From: Planctomycetota bacterium
GTDB taxonomy: Bacteria > Planctomycetota > Phycisphaerae > Phycisphaerales > Zrk34
NCBI GenBank assembly: GCA_016125255.1
Contig: WGMD01000001.1
Coordinates: 62,001 to 126,000, forward strand
Direction of reading: 5' to 3'
DNA length: 64,000 nucleotides
The number at the start of each line of letters is the position of its first letter. Position 1 is the stretch's first letter. The notes below the pieces were generated by a model. The model saw only the letters and a program-made list of their open reading frames with translations, ran no database searches and was not told where the DNA came from. Position numbers and translations under genes: made by a program. Positions 57,315 through 64,000 of the stretch are shown one piece after another.

Positions 57315-58478
57315 ATGCCGATGACTGCCCCCCATCAACCTGTGGTCCAACATCGCACCTTGCGTCGCACGCTGAGAGTCTGCGTCGCTGTGGTGTTCGT
57401 GGGGCTCCTGCTGGGGCGAGGCAGGATCACGCAGCAGATCGCCTTGCGGCAGGTGCTGGCGGCGACGGCGCCCTCGCCGCAGGCCATCGAGCACATGCTG
57501 GCCGAATCGACAGAGCCTGGCGCGATGGCGGTGCGCCTCTGGTCCCAAGGCAGGTTGGCTCATCAACGAGCCGTTGTGGACGCTTTGCGCGGCAACGTCG
57601 GCGGCATGGACGCGGCCACATGGCGGACGGTTGATCCGATCCTTCGCCAGGCGCCGCATTCGCCGGATCTGGATGTGGTCGAAGCATCGCTGGCGATGCT
57701 GGTGGCACGGGCCGACCGCCGCGCCGTGTGCTGGGTCAGCGCCTATCAAAGCGACGCCGATCCCGAGCGGCGCGCCCTGTGGCTGCGTTATCTGGCGGCG
57801 GTGGGTCAGTATGGCGACGCCGCGCTGGCCGCGGATTCCATCGAGGATAAGGACCCGTATGTGAGTGCCCTGGCGCTGGCCGCGTTGCGACAATGCACCG
57901 GAGCCTGGTTCGAATCCGCCGATCCGGTCCAGACGGCCCGCCAATGGGTCGCCGCTCACCGGGAAGAGTTGTCGCCCGCGGCCAACTGCGGCCCGCCGAC
58001 CCGATGGACGCTTGGCGCGATCGACTTCGACCTGCGAGACCTGGACGGACATCCGGTGCGGCTTTCGGACTTTCGCGGCCGCGTCGTCCTGGTCAACTTC
58101 TGGGCCACCTGGTGCGGCCCGTGCATCGCCGAAGTGCCCGATCTGATCGAACTGAATCAGCGGCGCGGTGACGATCTGGTGGTGCTGGGCGTGGCCGTCG
58201 ATGCGGTCCCGCATGATCATGCGCACCGGCCGGGCGACGCGCACGACGAGGCCGCCGAGCGGGAGCGCCATGTGCAACAGGTGCGCCGTATCGTCAAGCA
58301 ATATGGGATCAACTACCCGGTGCTGATCGACGACACCGGTGTCGCCAGCGCCGCTTATCGGGCCGAGGGTGTGCCCGTGAGCGTCTGGTTCGACGCGGAG
58401 GGTCGGATCGCGCGTCGTCTGACCGGACCTCGCTCGATCACCGTATTTGAGGCGATGTACCGTTGGACCGCTGAATAG
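57315..58478 (+). CDS. TlpA-type thioredoxin with HEAT-like middle region
   Basis: A 387-residue protein with a signal or anchor helix (about 25-42), a HEAT-like helical region (about 50-205) and a TlpA/ResA-type thioredoxin domain (about 215-385). The redox motif is WCGPC ('VLVNFWATWCGPCIAEVPDL'), with the cis-proline segment AEGVPVSVWFD. The start at 57315 (or 57321) follows from the anchor helix; 59 further codons are open upstream without protein-like sequence. It probably keeps periplasmic Cys residues reduced or matures a metal site, fitting the copper/thiol theme. Confidence 0.85.
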   Translation: MPMTAPHQPVVQHRTLRRTLRVCVAVVFVGLLLGRGRITQQIALRQVLAATAPSPQAIEHMLAESTEPGAMAVRLWSQGRLAHQRAVVDALRGNVGGMDAATWRTVDPILRQAPHSPDLDVVEASLAMLVARADRRAVCWVSAYQSDADPERRALWLRYLAAVGQYGDAALAADSIEDKDPYVSALALAALRQCTGAWFESADPVQTARQWVAAHREELSPAANCGPPTRWTLGAIDFDLRDLDGHPVRLSDFRGRVVLVNFWATWCGPCIAEVPDLIELNQRRGDDLVVLGVAVDAVPHDHAHRPGDAHDEAAERERHVQQVRRIVKQYGINYPVLIDDTGVASAAYRAEGVPVSVWFDAEGRIARRLTGPRSITVFEAMYRWTAE

Positions 58479-58521
58479 TTCGCGTCGTGGGCGCGTTTTT
58501 CCCACGTTCAGGAGCCGTTTG

Positions 58522-58878
58522 ATGCGAAAGATCGCGATTGTGCTGCTGGCCGACACCGTGAGCACCGCGGACATCGGCCGCATGGTCAGCGCCCTGACCG
58601 CCGCCGAGGAATTCATCGAGGCCGGCGACGAGGTGGAGATCATGTTCGACGGCGCCGGCACCAAATGGCCGATCGAACTGTCCATGCCGATGCACGGACG
58701 CCACGAGTTGTTCAACTTTCTGCGGGATCGCATCATGGGCGTGTGCGCCTCATGCGCCGAGGCCTACGGGATGAAGCATTATCTTGAAAACCTCGACCTG
58801 CCGCTGGCCGATGAGCATCGGGGGCACATCAGCCTCCGCAGTCTTGCGGCGCGCGGGTTCACCATCCTCACGTTCTGA
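58522..58878 (+). CDS. DsrE family protein
   Basis: A 118-residue protein of the DsrE/DsrF sulfur-relay-like fold ('KIAIVLLADTVSTADIGRMV', 'EAGDEVEIMFDGAGTKWPIE'). A Cys pair sits in 'GVCASCAEAYGM' (about 74-77), possibly the sulfur-carrying site. AGGAG lies 8 bases before the ATG at 58522. It overlaps the convergent glycosyltransferase gene by 11 bases. Likely cytosolic, in persulfide or sulfur transfer. Confidence 0.83.
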   Translation: MRKIAIVLLADTVSTADIGRMVSALTAAEEFIEAGDEVEIMFDGAGTKWPIELSMPMHGRHELFNFLRDRIMGVCASCAEAYGMKHYLENLDLPLADEHRGHISLRSLAARGFTILTF

Positions 58879-60898
58879 GCGAAACCGGCGCGCCAATCAC
58901 GCCTTGTTCACAGGCGGCGCGAGCCGCCTGCCAGCGGAGGATCATCCACTGGTGTCGAGCGACGGTGAGCCAGATCCCATGCCGCTGATATTTCCGAGCG
59001 GAGGTAATCGTGGTCTGGCGGGCGATGGCGATGTATCCGTGTTCGCGCAGTCGATGCACCAGGTCGAAATCTTCCATGACCGGAATCGGCTTGAAGCCGC
59101 CGATGGCATCGAAGGTGTGACGTGCAAGGAAAAGGGCCTGGTCGCCGTAGGGCAGTTGCAGATGGCGTGATCGCAGATCGGTCGCCCATTCGATCCATCG
59201 CAGTGATGGGGTCGAGCGATCAAACGCCATGCGGAAGGCGCCGGCGACGCAGCCGGGCGTGTTGAGGATGCGGTGGACCTGCCGGTCGTAACCGAAGGGC
59301 AGTCGCGTGTCGGCGTGAAGGAACAGCAGGTATCGACCGTGAGCCGCCGCGGCGCCGGCGTTCATCTGGCTGCCGCGACCTCGTTCAGACTGGACCACCG
59401 CCGCGCCGAGTTGCGTCGCCACTTCCCGCGTCGCGTCGTCGCTGCCGCCGTCGGCGACGATGACTTCGACCCCCGGAGATTGCGTGACCGAGGAGATGGC
59501 TTGCGGAAGTCGATCGGCCTCGTTGAGCGTCGGAATGATTACGCTGATCAACGGGCGCGAAGCCTGAGTTTCCTTCGCGTCGAGAACCGATCGCCAGACG
59601 GGCAGATCGGCCGGTTCATCCACGTCGGACAACGTCGCCAGCACGTGGCAGCTCAGTCCCCGTGCGGCGATGCGCCGGCGGGTCTGCTCGTACACTCGCT
59701 CCGTTCCCCAGGGGATGTTTTCGAACAGGCCGGGCATCGGGGCACGCAGACCGATCAGGTAATAACCGCCATCGACGGCCGGCCCGATGACCACGTCATG
59801 ATTACTCAGTGCTCGACTCGCCTGGCTCAATATCTCGACGGTGATCGACGGACAGTCGCTGCCGATGCAGAGCGCGTGTTGATGCCTGCTGGCGAATGCA
59901 TCATCAAAAGCGCGTTGCAGGCGACGACCCAGATCGCCAGGCCCCTGGTCCTGGTAGTCACGGCCGTATCCGAAGGTCGCCGCCATGGCATGGCGTTCAC
60001 CGCCGGTATGACGTACCTGAATCCTGCAACCGGACGCGTCAGAAAAATTCTCCGCCACGTCGAGCGTGTGCCGGGTCATCTGACGCTGCAGATCGGCGGC
60101 GCCTTGAGGACCGAGCAACAGGATCATGCGTGTCTTGGTCGAACCGGGCTGCGGCAGGCGGGAGAAGATGATCAACTGACTCGCCGGATGATGCGCGACG
60201 CGATCCGTCAGGTATTCACGGCCGATCGTCGTGAGAATTTTGTAGCCGGCGGCGAACACGCCGCGGACTGTCCCGGAGATCTTGGATCGGCCGACGCGCC
60301 GGCGGTAACGGACCGGGATTTCACGGATTCGATATCCCAGGCGTGCGGCGCGTATCTGCATCTGGACCGTCCAGCCGTAATCCAGATCGTCCATCGCCAG
60401 ACGCTGAAGCACCGAATACCGAATCGCGCGGAACGGGCCCAGATCGGTGCAGGGCACGTTCCATAGATGACGCAGCAGGCCGCTGGCCAGGGCGTTGCCG
60501 GCGTGCTGCGGCCAGGTCAGCGCGCCGGGCTCATGATCGCCGAGGACGCGTGAGCCGATGACCAGGTCGGCCTCATCACGGAGGATGGGCGCCAGCAGGT
60601 TCGTCATGTCGGCGGGATCATCGCTGCGATCGGCGTCCATGAAGACGATGATATCCGGCGCCGGCGGGCGGGTCAGCGCGGTCAATCCCGCCAGGCACGC
60701 GGCCCCGTATCCGCGTCGCGACTCGGTGACGACGAGGGCGCCATGGCGTTGCGCGATCGCGGCGGTCGGATCGGTCGATCCGTTGTCCACGACGACTTTC
60801 GTGTCGAGCCAGTCGGGCAGGTCGTCGAGCACCTGCCCGATCACCTGCGCCTCGTTCAGCGCGGGGAGGATGATCGCTATGCATTGGCCGTCGAGCAC
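58868..60898 (-). CDS. Triple fusion: DPM1-like GT2, DUF2064 transferase (TIGR04282-type), GT2 (TIGR04283-type)
   Basis: A 676-residue cytosolic fusion of three transferase domains. Domain 1 (about 1-235) is a DPM1-like GT2 with 'IIVFMDADRSDDPADM' and 'RYRRRVGRSKISGTV'. Domain 2 (about 240-445) is DUF2064-like, as in rSAM/selenodomain-associated transferase 1 ('SQLIIFSRLPQPGSTKTRMI', 'IGSDCPSI', 'VIGPAVDGGYYLIG'). Domain 3 (about 450-676) is the GT2-type transferase 2 ('ISVIIPTLNEADRLPQAISS', 'LLFLHADTRLP'). These usually occur as separate neighbouring genes. The GTG at 60898 has GGAG 8 bases before it and overlaps the upstream membrane-protein gene by 22 bases. Confidence 0.83.
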   Translation of the reverse strand: MLDGQCIAIILPALNEAQVIGQVLDDLPDWLDTKVVVDNGSTDPTAAIAQRHGALVVTESRRGYGAACLAGLTALTRPPAPDIIVFMDADRSDDPADMTNLLAPILRDEADLVIGSRVLGDHEPGALTWPQHAGNALASGLLRHLWNVPCTDLGPFRAIRYSVLQRLAMDDLDYGWTVQMQIRAARLGYRIREIPVRYRRRVGRSKISGTVRGVFAAGYKILTTIGREYLTDRVAHHPASQLIIFSRLPQPGSTKTRMILLLGPQGAADLQRQMTRHTLDVAENFSDASGCRIQVRHTGGERHAMAATFGYGRDYQDQGPGDLGRRLQRAFDDAFASRHQHALCIGSDCPSITVEILSQASRALSNHDVVIGPAVDGGYYLIGLRAPMPGLFENIPWGTERVYEQTRRRIAARGLSCHVLATLSDVDEPADLPVWRSVLDAKETQASRPLISVIIPTLNEADRLPQAISSVTQSPGVEVIVADGGSDDATREVATQLGAAVVQSERGRGSQMNAGAAAAHGRYLLFLHADTRLPFGYDRQVHRILNTPGCVAGAFRMAFDRSTPSLRWIEWATDLRSRHLQLPYGDQALFLARHTFDAIGGFKPIPVMEDFDLVHRLREHGYIAIARQTTITSARKYQRHGIWLTVARHQWMILRWQAARAACEQGVIGAPVSLRT

Positions 60899-62316
60899 GT
60901 CAGTGTCTCCGATTGTTCCACAAGGGTCGGACCAGGCCGCCTGCTCCAGCATCCTTCGAGGCCCAGCATCAACCAGACGGGCGCGAACTCGATCCAGATC
61001 AGACCGTAGTCGAACCACGCCGCGTGCCCCATGGCGCTCAGCGGGAATCGCAGATAATACATCGGCAGCGTGACCGTCAGGGCCAGCAGCGACGGCCTCG
61101 GCCGCAGCGCCAGTAGCGGCAGGATCCACAGGTAATACCAGGAAAACTGCGTCGGACTCAGCAGGAACAACGCGGCGGTCACCGCCAGGGCGCCGGGGAT
61201 CAGCCCGTCCGACGCGGCGCGGCGCCGTCGCATGACGGCGATCATCACGCCGAGGAGGATCAGGCCGACGATCGATCGCGCGACGATCTGAGCGTGGGAA
61301 GGGACGAGCAATTTGGCGGTTTCGTGAATCACCATGAACGCCGAGTCATTCATCTGCCAGCGCTCGGCGTAAGCCGTCAAACCACTGGCGTGATCGAGTC
61401 GACTCGTGAGCATCGGCGCCAGGAGAACCGCCGCGGTGATAACCACGACAACGACAACACCCAAACGACGTTTCCACGAACCATCGACATGGCGCAGCAG
61501 CAGCGGCGCCCAGAGCATCGGCCAGATTTTCGCGCCGACCGCCAGACCCAGCGTGAATCCAACGATGAGCCAGCGGCGGAACACCACAGCGAGAAGCGTG
61601 GCCAGCAATGTTGCGATGACGACCAATTCCATGTGGCCACTGTTGAAGACTTCCTTGATCAGCAGGGGATTCAGCCAGTAGACTGCGAAATTCCACGCCG
61701 CATGTGTACTACCGCGCAGCAGTACCAACAGCATGCCTGCGATCACCAGGTCCAATCCAAGCCAGGTCCACCGTAGACCCTGGATGTCGAATGGCTTGAT
61801 CCAGTAGCCGATCGCGAACATCGCCTGGGCGGTTGGCGGATAAATGGTGCGCAGGGACGGATGATTGACACGTTCCAGAACGGCGTCAGCCTCCTCGCCC
61901 AAACGCAGCACGGAGTCAGGTATGGCCGAATCGTGCCGACGCACCGCCTCGGGGGCATGGGCGTACGGATTGATCGCATGGGCGCTGACGGCGCCGTCCC
62001 AGAGGTAACGGGAATAGTCGTCTTCGAGAATCGGCGTGGCGGCGAACTGACTCAGCCGCATGACCAGCCCGACGGCCAAGAGGACCGCGATCAGCCCGCG
62101 CGAGGATTCAACCTGTTTCAACTGCCATAGGGCCAACAGGTAGATCGCGCCCGCCCCGCTCTGGGTCAGCACGAACACCAGGACCGGCTTGTCGAGCACA
62201 TCGCGTTCGTAAGCGAAGGCGCCACTGAGAAACGTCAGCGCCACAGACCACGCCAGGAGTCCGGCCAGCGCTGCGTACAACAGCAGTCGAGATGGCGTGA
62301 TCTGTGGCATGCTCAT
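60877..62316 (-). CDS. GT-C/GT87-like polyprenyl-phosphate mannosyltransferase-type membrane protein
   Basis: A 479-residue polytopic membrane protein with about 11-13 hydrophobic helices. The acidic motif 'ATPILEDDYSRYLWDGAV' (about 93-110) in the first external loop is the expected GT-C catalytic site. It fits the GT87/DUF2029 group of enzymes that use polyprenyl-phosphate sugars. It overlaps the start of the GT fusion gene by 22 bases, so the two are probably coupled: domain 1 of the fusion may make the dolichyl/polyprenyl-P sugar that this protein transfers. ATG 62316 (MSMPQ) is taken. Confidence 0.78.
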   Translation of the reverse strand: MSMPQITPSRLLLYAALAGLLAWSVALTFLSGAFAYERDVLDKPVLVFVLTQSGAGAIYLLALWQLKQVESSRGLIAVLLAVGLVMRLSQFAATPILEDDYSRYLWDGAVSAHAINPYAHAPEAVRRHDSAIPDSVLRLGEEADAVLERVNHPSLRTIYPPTAQAMFAIGYWIKPFDIQGLRWTWLGLDLVIAGMLLVLLRGSTHAAWNFAVYWLNPLLIKEVFNSGHMELVVIATLLATLLAVVFRRWLIVGFTLGLAVGAKIWPMLWAPLLLRHVDGSWKRRLGVVVVVVITAAVLLAPMLTSRLDHASGLTAYAERWQMNDSAFMVIHETAKLLVPSHAQIVARSIVGLILLGVMIAVMRRRRAASDGLIPGALAVTAALFLLSPTQFSWYYLWILPLLALRPRPSLLALTVTLPMYYLRFPLSAMGHAAWFDYGLIWIEFAPVWLMLGLEGCWSRRPGPTLVEQSETLTCSTANA

Positions 62317-62373
62317 TGATTCCAGAAGCGGCCGCGATGGCGGTGACCCTCGCGTGCCGTGCATTTCACGGGC

Positions 62374-62886
62374 TCAGCGCGTGCCGGAACCCGACGGGCG
62401 CGACTTCGAGGCCGAGCCCGAGTTCTTATTCTGCAGCGGCAGGCCCGCCTGGGTCCACGCGTTGATGCCGCCGGTGAATCGAATCACGTTGGGATGGCCC
62501 AGTTCGGCCAGATGATCGGCGAGCATCAGACTCATGGGGCATTCCGGCCCGCCGCAGTAGGTGACGACCAGTTGGTTGGGGTCTGTCAGGAGGCGCCGAA
62601 TGGCCGGCTCCTTGGCGTCATACGCCAGGGGGATCGCGCCCGGGATCCACTGATCGGATGGACCGCGGGCGTCGAGCACGACCATCGGGACTCTGGCGCC
62701 CATCAGCGCCTTCAGGGCCTGGGCATTCAACTCGGCCGTAACGTGAGTCTTCTGGCTCTCGGCCTTGGAGCCGCTGCCGCTTTTGGAGCCGCTGCCTTCG
62801 GCCAGCGTCATCGTCACGACACCGACCGACAGACATGCGGCGAGAACAACGACGCCGAATCCAAACATGTGTTGACGCGAATACAT
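62374..62886 (-). CDS. Exported rhodanese-like sulfurtransferase
   Basis: A 170-residue protein with a signal peptide (about 1-31), a Gly/Ser-rich linker and a rhodanese domain (about 50-155) holding 'MVVLDARGPSDQWIPGAIPL' and the active-site loop 'LVVTYCGGPECPMS', in which the first Cys is the likely persulfide carrier. ATG 62886 has AAAGG 8 bases before it. The periplasmic location links it to the island's thiol theme. The C-terminal Ser/Lys tail is low complexity. Confidence 0.85.
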   Translation of the reverse strand: MYSRQHMFGFGVVVLAACLSVGVVTMTLAEGSGSKSGSGSKAESQKTHVTAELNAQALKALMGARVPMVVLDARGPSDQWIPGAIPLAYDAKEPAIRRLLTDPNQLVVTYCGGPECPMSLMLADHLAELGHPNVIRFTGGINAWTQAGLPLQNKNSGSASKSRPSGSGTR

Positions 62887-62948
62887 CTGGATGCCTTTCA
62901 ATGAGGGGTGAACGGTGAGTTAAATTGATTGGGCGTGATGCGGCACGA

Positions 62949-63095
62949 TCAGCGTGAACTCGAGCCGCTGGGCTGCTGATCCGGTTGCTTGGCGCCCGAG
63001 CCGGAATCGTTCGAGCCGTTGTCGTTGGAGCAGCCGGACAGAACCAGCATCAGAGTCACCATCAGAACCATTGCTGCGGTCAGAACCTTGTACAT
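62949..63095 (-). CDS. Small lipoprotein
   Basis: A 48-residue protein, MYKVLTAAMVLMVTLMLVLSG with the lipobox LSGC (Cys22), then a 26-residue tail rich in Ser, Gly, Asp and Asn. AAAGGA lies 7 bases before the ATG. Mature size is only 27 residues, so it may be a short anchor or signalling peptide. It lies between the rhodanese and flavoprotein genes on the same strand, with small gaps. Confidence 0.72.
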   Translation of the reverse strand: MYKVLTAAMVLMVTLMLVLSGCSNDNGSNDSGSGAKQPDQQPSGSSSR

Positions 63096-63124
63096 GAGTC
63101 GTTCCTTTGAAAAAGGGGTGAGAG

Positions 63125-64000
63125 TTATCGTCGCCAGGCCATCAGTTTCTCGAAGAGCTTTTTGACGGTCGGGGTCAGTCGCGTGCGGCTGTAGGCGTCG
63201 CCGGCTTTCTTGATCGCCTCGGCCTGCGTGGGGTAAGGATGAATCGTCCTGGCGATGGCGCCCAGGCCCAGCCCCGCGGTCATCGCCAGCGTGATCTCGG
63301 AGATCATCTCACCGGCGTGACGGGCCACCAGCGTCGCGCCGAGGATGCGGTCGGTGCCTTGCTTGACGTGAACTTTCAGAAAGCCCTCGTCTTCGCCGTC
63401 GAGGATCGCTCGATCCACATCGGCCAGCTCGATCGTGAACGTCTGTGTCTGGATGCCGCGCTGTCGGGCTTCGTGTTCGTAGAGGCCGACGTGCGAGATT
63501 TCCGGATCGGTGTAGGTGCACCAGGGAATCGTCAGCGCCGAGACTTTCGCCCGGCCGAAGAACAGGGCGTTCTGAATGACGATGCGCGCCATCGCGTCAG
63601 CGGTGTGCGTGAACTTGTACGCCGAGCAGATGTCGCCGGCGGCGTAGATGTTGCGGTTCGTCGTCCGCAGCCGGTCATCGACTTTCACGCCGCTTCGCTT
63701 GTCGTACTCGACACCGACGGCTTCGAGGTTCAACCCCTCGACATTGGGCGCGCGGCCGACGCCGACGAGAATCGCGTCACAGGGGATGTCGTGGATTTGA
63801 CCGTGACAGTCGAGCGTGATGAACTTTTCGCCATTTTCGCAGCGCACCTTGGCCGCCTTGCCGCCGCAGACGATTTTCACGCCGTCGCGCTTCAGCGCTG
63901 CCTCGATGCGCCGAGCGGCGTCGGGATCCTCGCGGGTGAGGATCTGCGACTCGGCCTCGGCCAGTGTCACCTGTGAGCCGAACCGCGCGAAGCTCTGGGC
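63125..64000 (-). CDS. FAD/NAD(P) disulfide reductase-like protein, mercuric reductase/dihydrolipoamide dehydrogenase type (5' end beyond window)
   Basis: About 290 residues from the C-terminal part of a class I flavoprotein disulfide reductase; the N-terminus with the FAD motif and redox Cys pair lies outside the window. Visible are the middle of the NAD(P) domain ('DAILVGVGRAPNVEGLNLEA'), the second FAD motif ('NIYAAGDICSAYKFTHTADA') and the dimerisation domain with the conserved active-site 'HPYPTQAEAIKKAGDAYSRT'. Its frame is open to the window edge (AQSFARFGSQVTLAE), so a GTG at 63970 is not its start. Substrate could be a metal ion, dihydrolipoamide or glutathione. Confidence 0.87.
   Translation of the reverse strand, partial: AQSFARFGSQVTLAEAESQILTREDPDAARRIEAALKRDGVKIVCGGKAAKVRCENGEKFITLDCHGQIHDIPCDAILVGVGRAPNVEGLNLEAVGVEYDKRSGVKVDDRLRTTNRNIYAAGDICSAYKFTHTADAMARIVIQNALFFGRAKVSALTIPWCTYTDPEISHVGLYEHEARQRGIQTQTFTIELADVDRAILDGEDEGFLKVHVKQGTDRILGATLVARHAGEMISEITLAMTAGLGLGAIARTIHPYPTQAEAIKKAGDAYSRTRLTPTVKKLFEKLMAWRR

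Overview
This 64 kb, high-GC window looks like a planctomycete of the Phycisphaerae type. That is an inference from gene content: PEP-CTERM secreted proteins paired with H-X9-DG pseudopilins, a Tat-exported Gfo/Idh/MocA oxidoreductase, SUMF1-like secreted proteins, ECF sigma factors followed by FecR-type proteins, a GH29 fucosidase, and DUF6288 and DUF4159 proteins. There is no rRNA, CRISPR array or insertion sequence.

Region 1 (1-14.4 kb) looks like resident chromosome. It holds two SUMF1-type secreted proteins, a Tat oxidoreductase, a PEP-CTERM/lamin-tail protein behind a strongly hairpinned leader, a pseudopilin, a cyclopropane-synthase-type methyltransferase, a textbook SAM-I (S-box) riboswitch with terminator that appears to control only a 61-residue protein, a WYL regulator, an HD (p)ppGpp-hydrolase-like protein and a two-domain esterase.

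Region 2 (14.43-42.88 kb) lies between two exact 49-bp copies of the 3' half of a tRNA-Gly(GCC) gene, each followed at the same distance by the same 20-bp direct-repeat arm. I read it as an integrated element. Its right part is one plus-strand block: P4-type primase-helicase, iteron-like origin, zinc-ribbon and coiled-coil proteins, winged-helix protein, excisionase, tyrosine integrase, Fic protein and UPF0158 protein. The left part carries a BrnT/XRE toxin-antitoxin pair with a clear promoter-operator, then a minus-strand secretion and carbohydrate cluster (frameshifted MJ0042-finger/PA14 protein, truncated metalloprotease, GH29 fucosidase, DUF6288 protein, pseudopilin, autotransporter-repeat PEP-CTERM-like protein, FecR-LamG protein and ECF sigma factor).

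Region 3 (42.9-64 kb) is a thiol-redox and metal-handling island. It begins with a bufferin-type operon: a Tat-signalled precursor with three C-x5-C-x5-C repeats, an MNIO/DUF692 maturase and a DUF2063 partner. It continues with two ECF sigma/anti-sigma pairs whose anti-sigma factors share a similar exported domain, a peroxiredoxin-like lipoprotein, thioredoxin, DUF255-DsbD-alpha and TlpA proteins, DsrE and rhodanese proteins, a PagL-type outer-membrane protein, a triple glycosyltransferase fusion and a flavin disulfide reductase cut by the window end. Four sites share the pattern GGAATAA-N13-GGRCWC. They lie upstream of the bufferin operon, the first sigma operon, the peroxiredoxin gene and the PagL gene, which suggests one ECF regulon.

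The most interesting candidates are the bufferin operon with its proposed ECF regulon, the orphan SAM riboswitch, the tandem tRNA-Gly elements with their iteron origin, and the structured leader at 4283-4384. Start sites were chosen from visible Shine-Dalgarno sequences, usually AAAGGA-type. No database search was possible, so family names come from recognised motifs.
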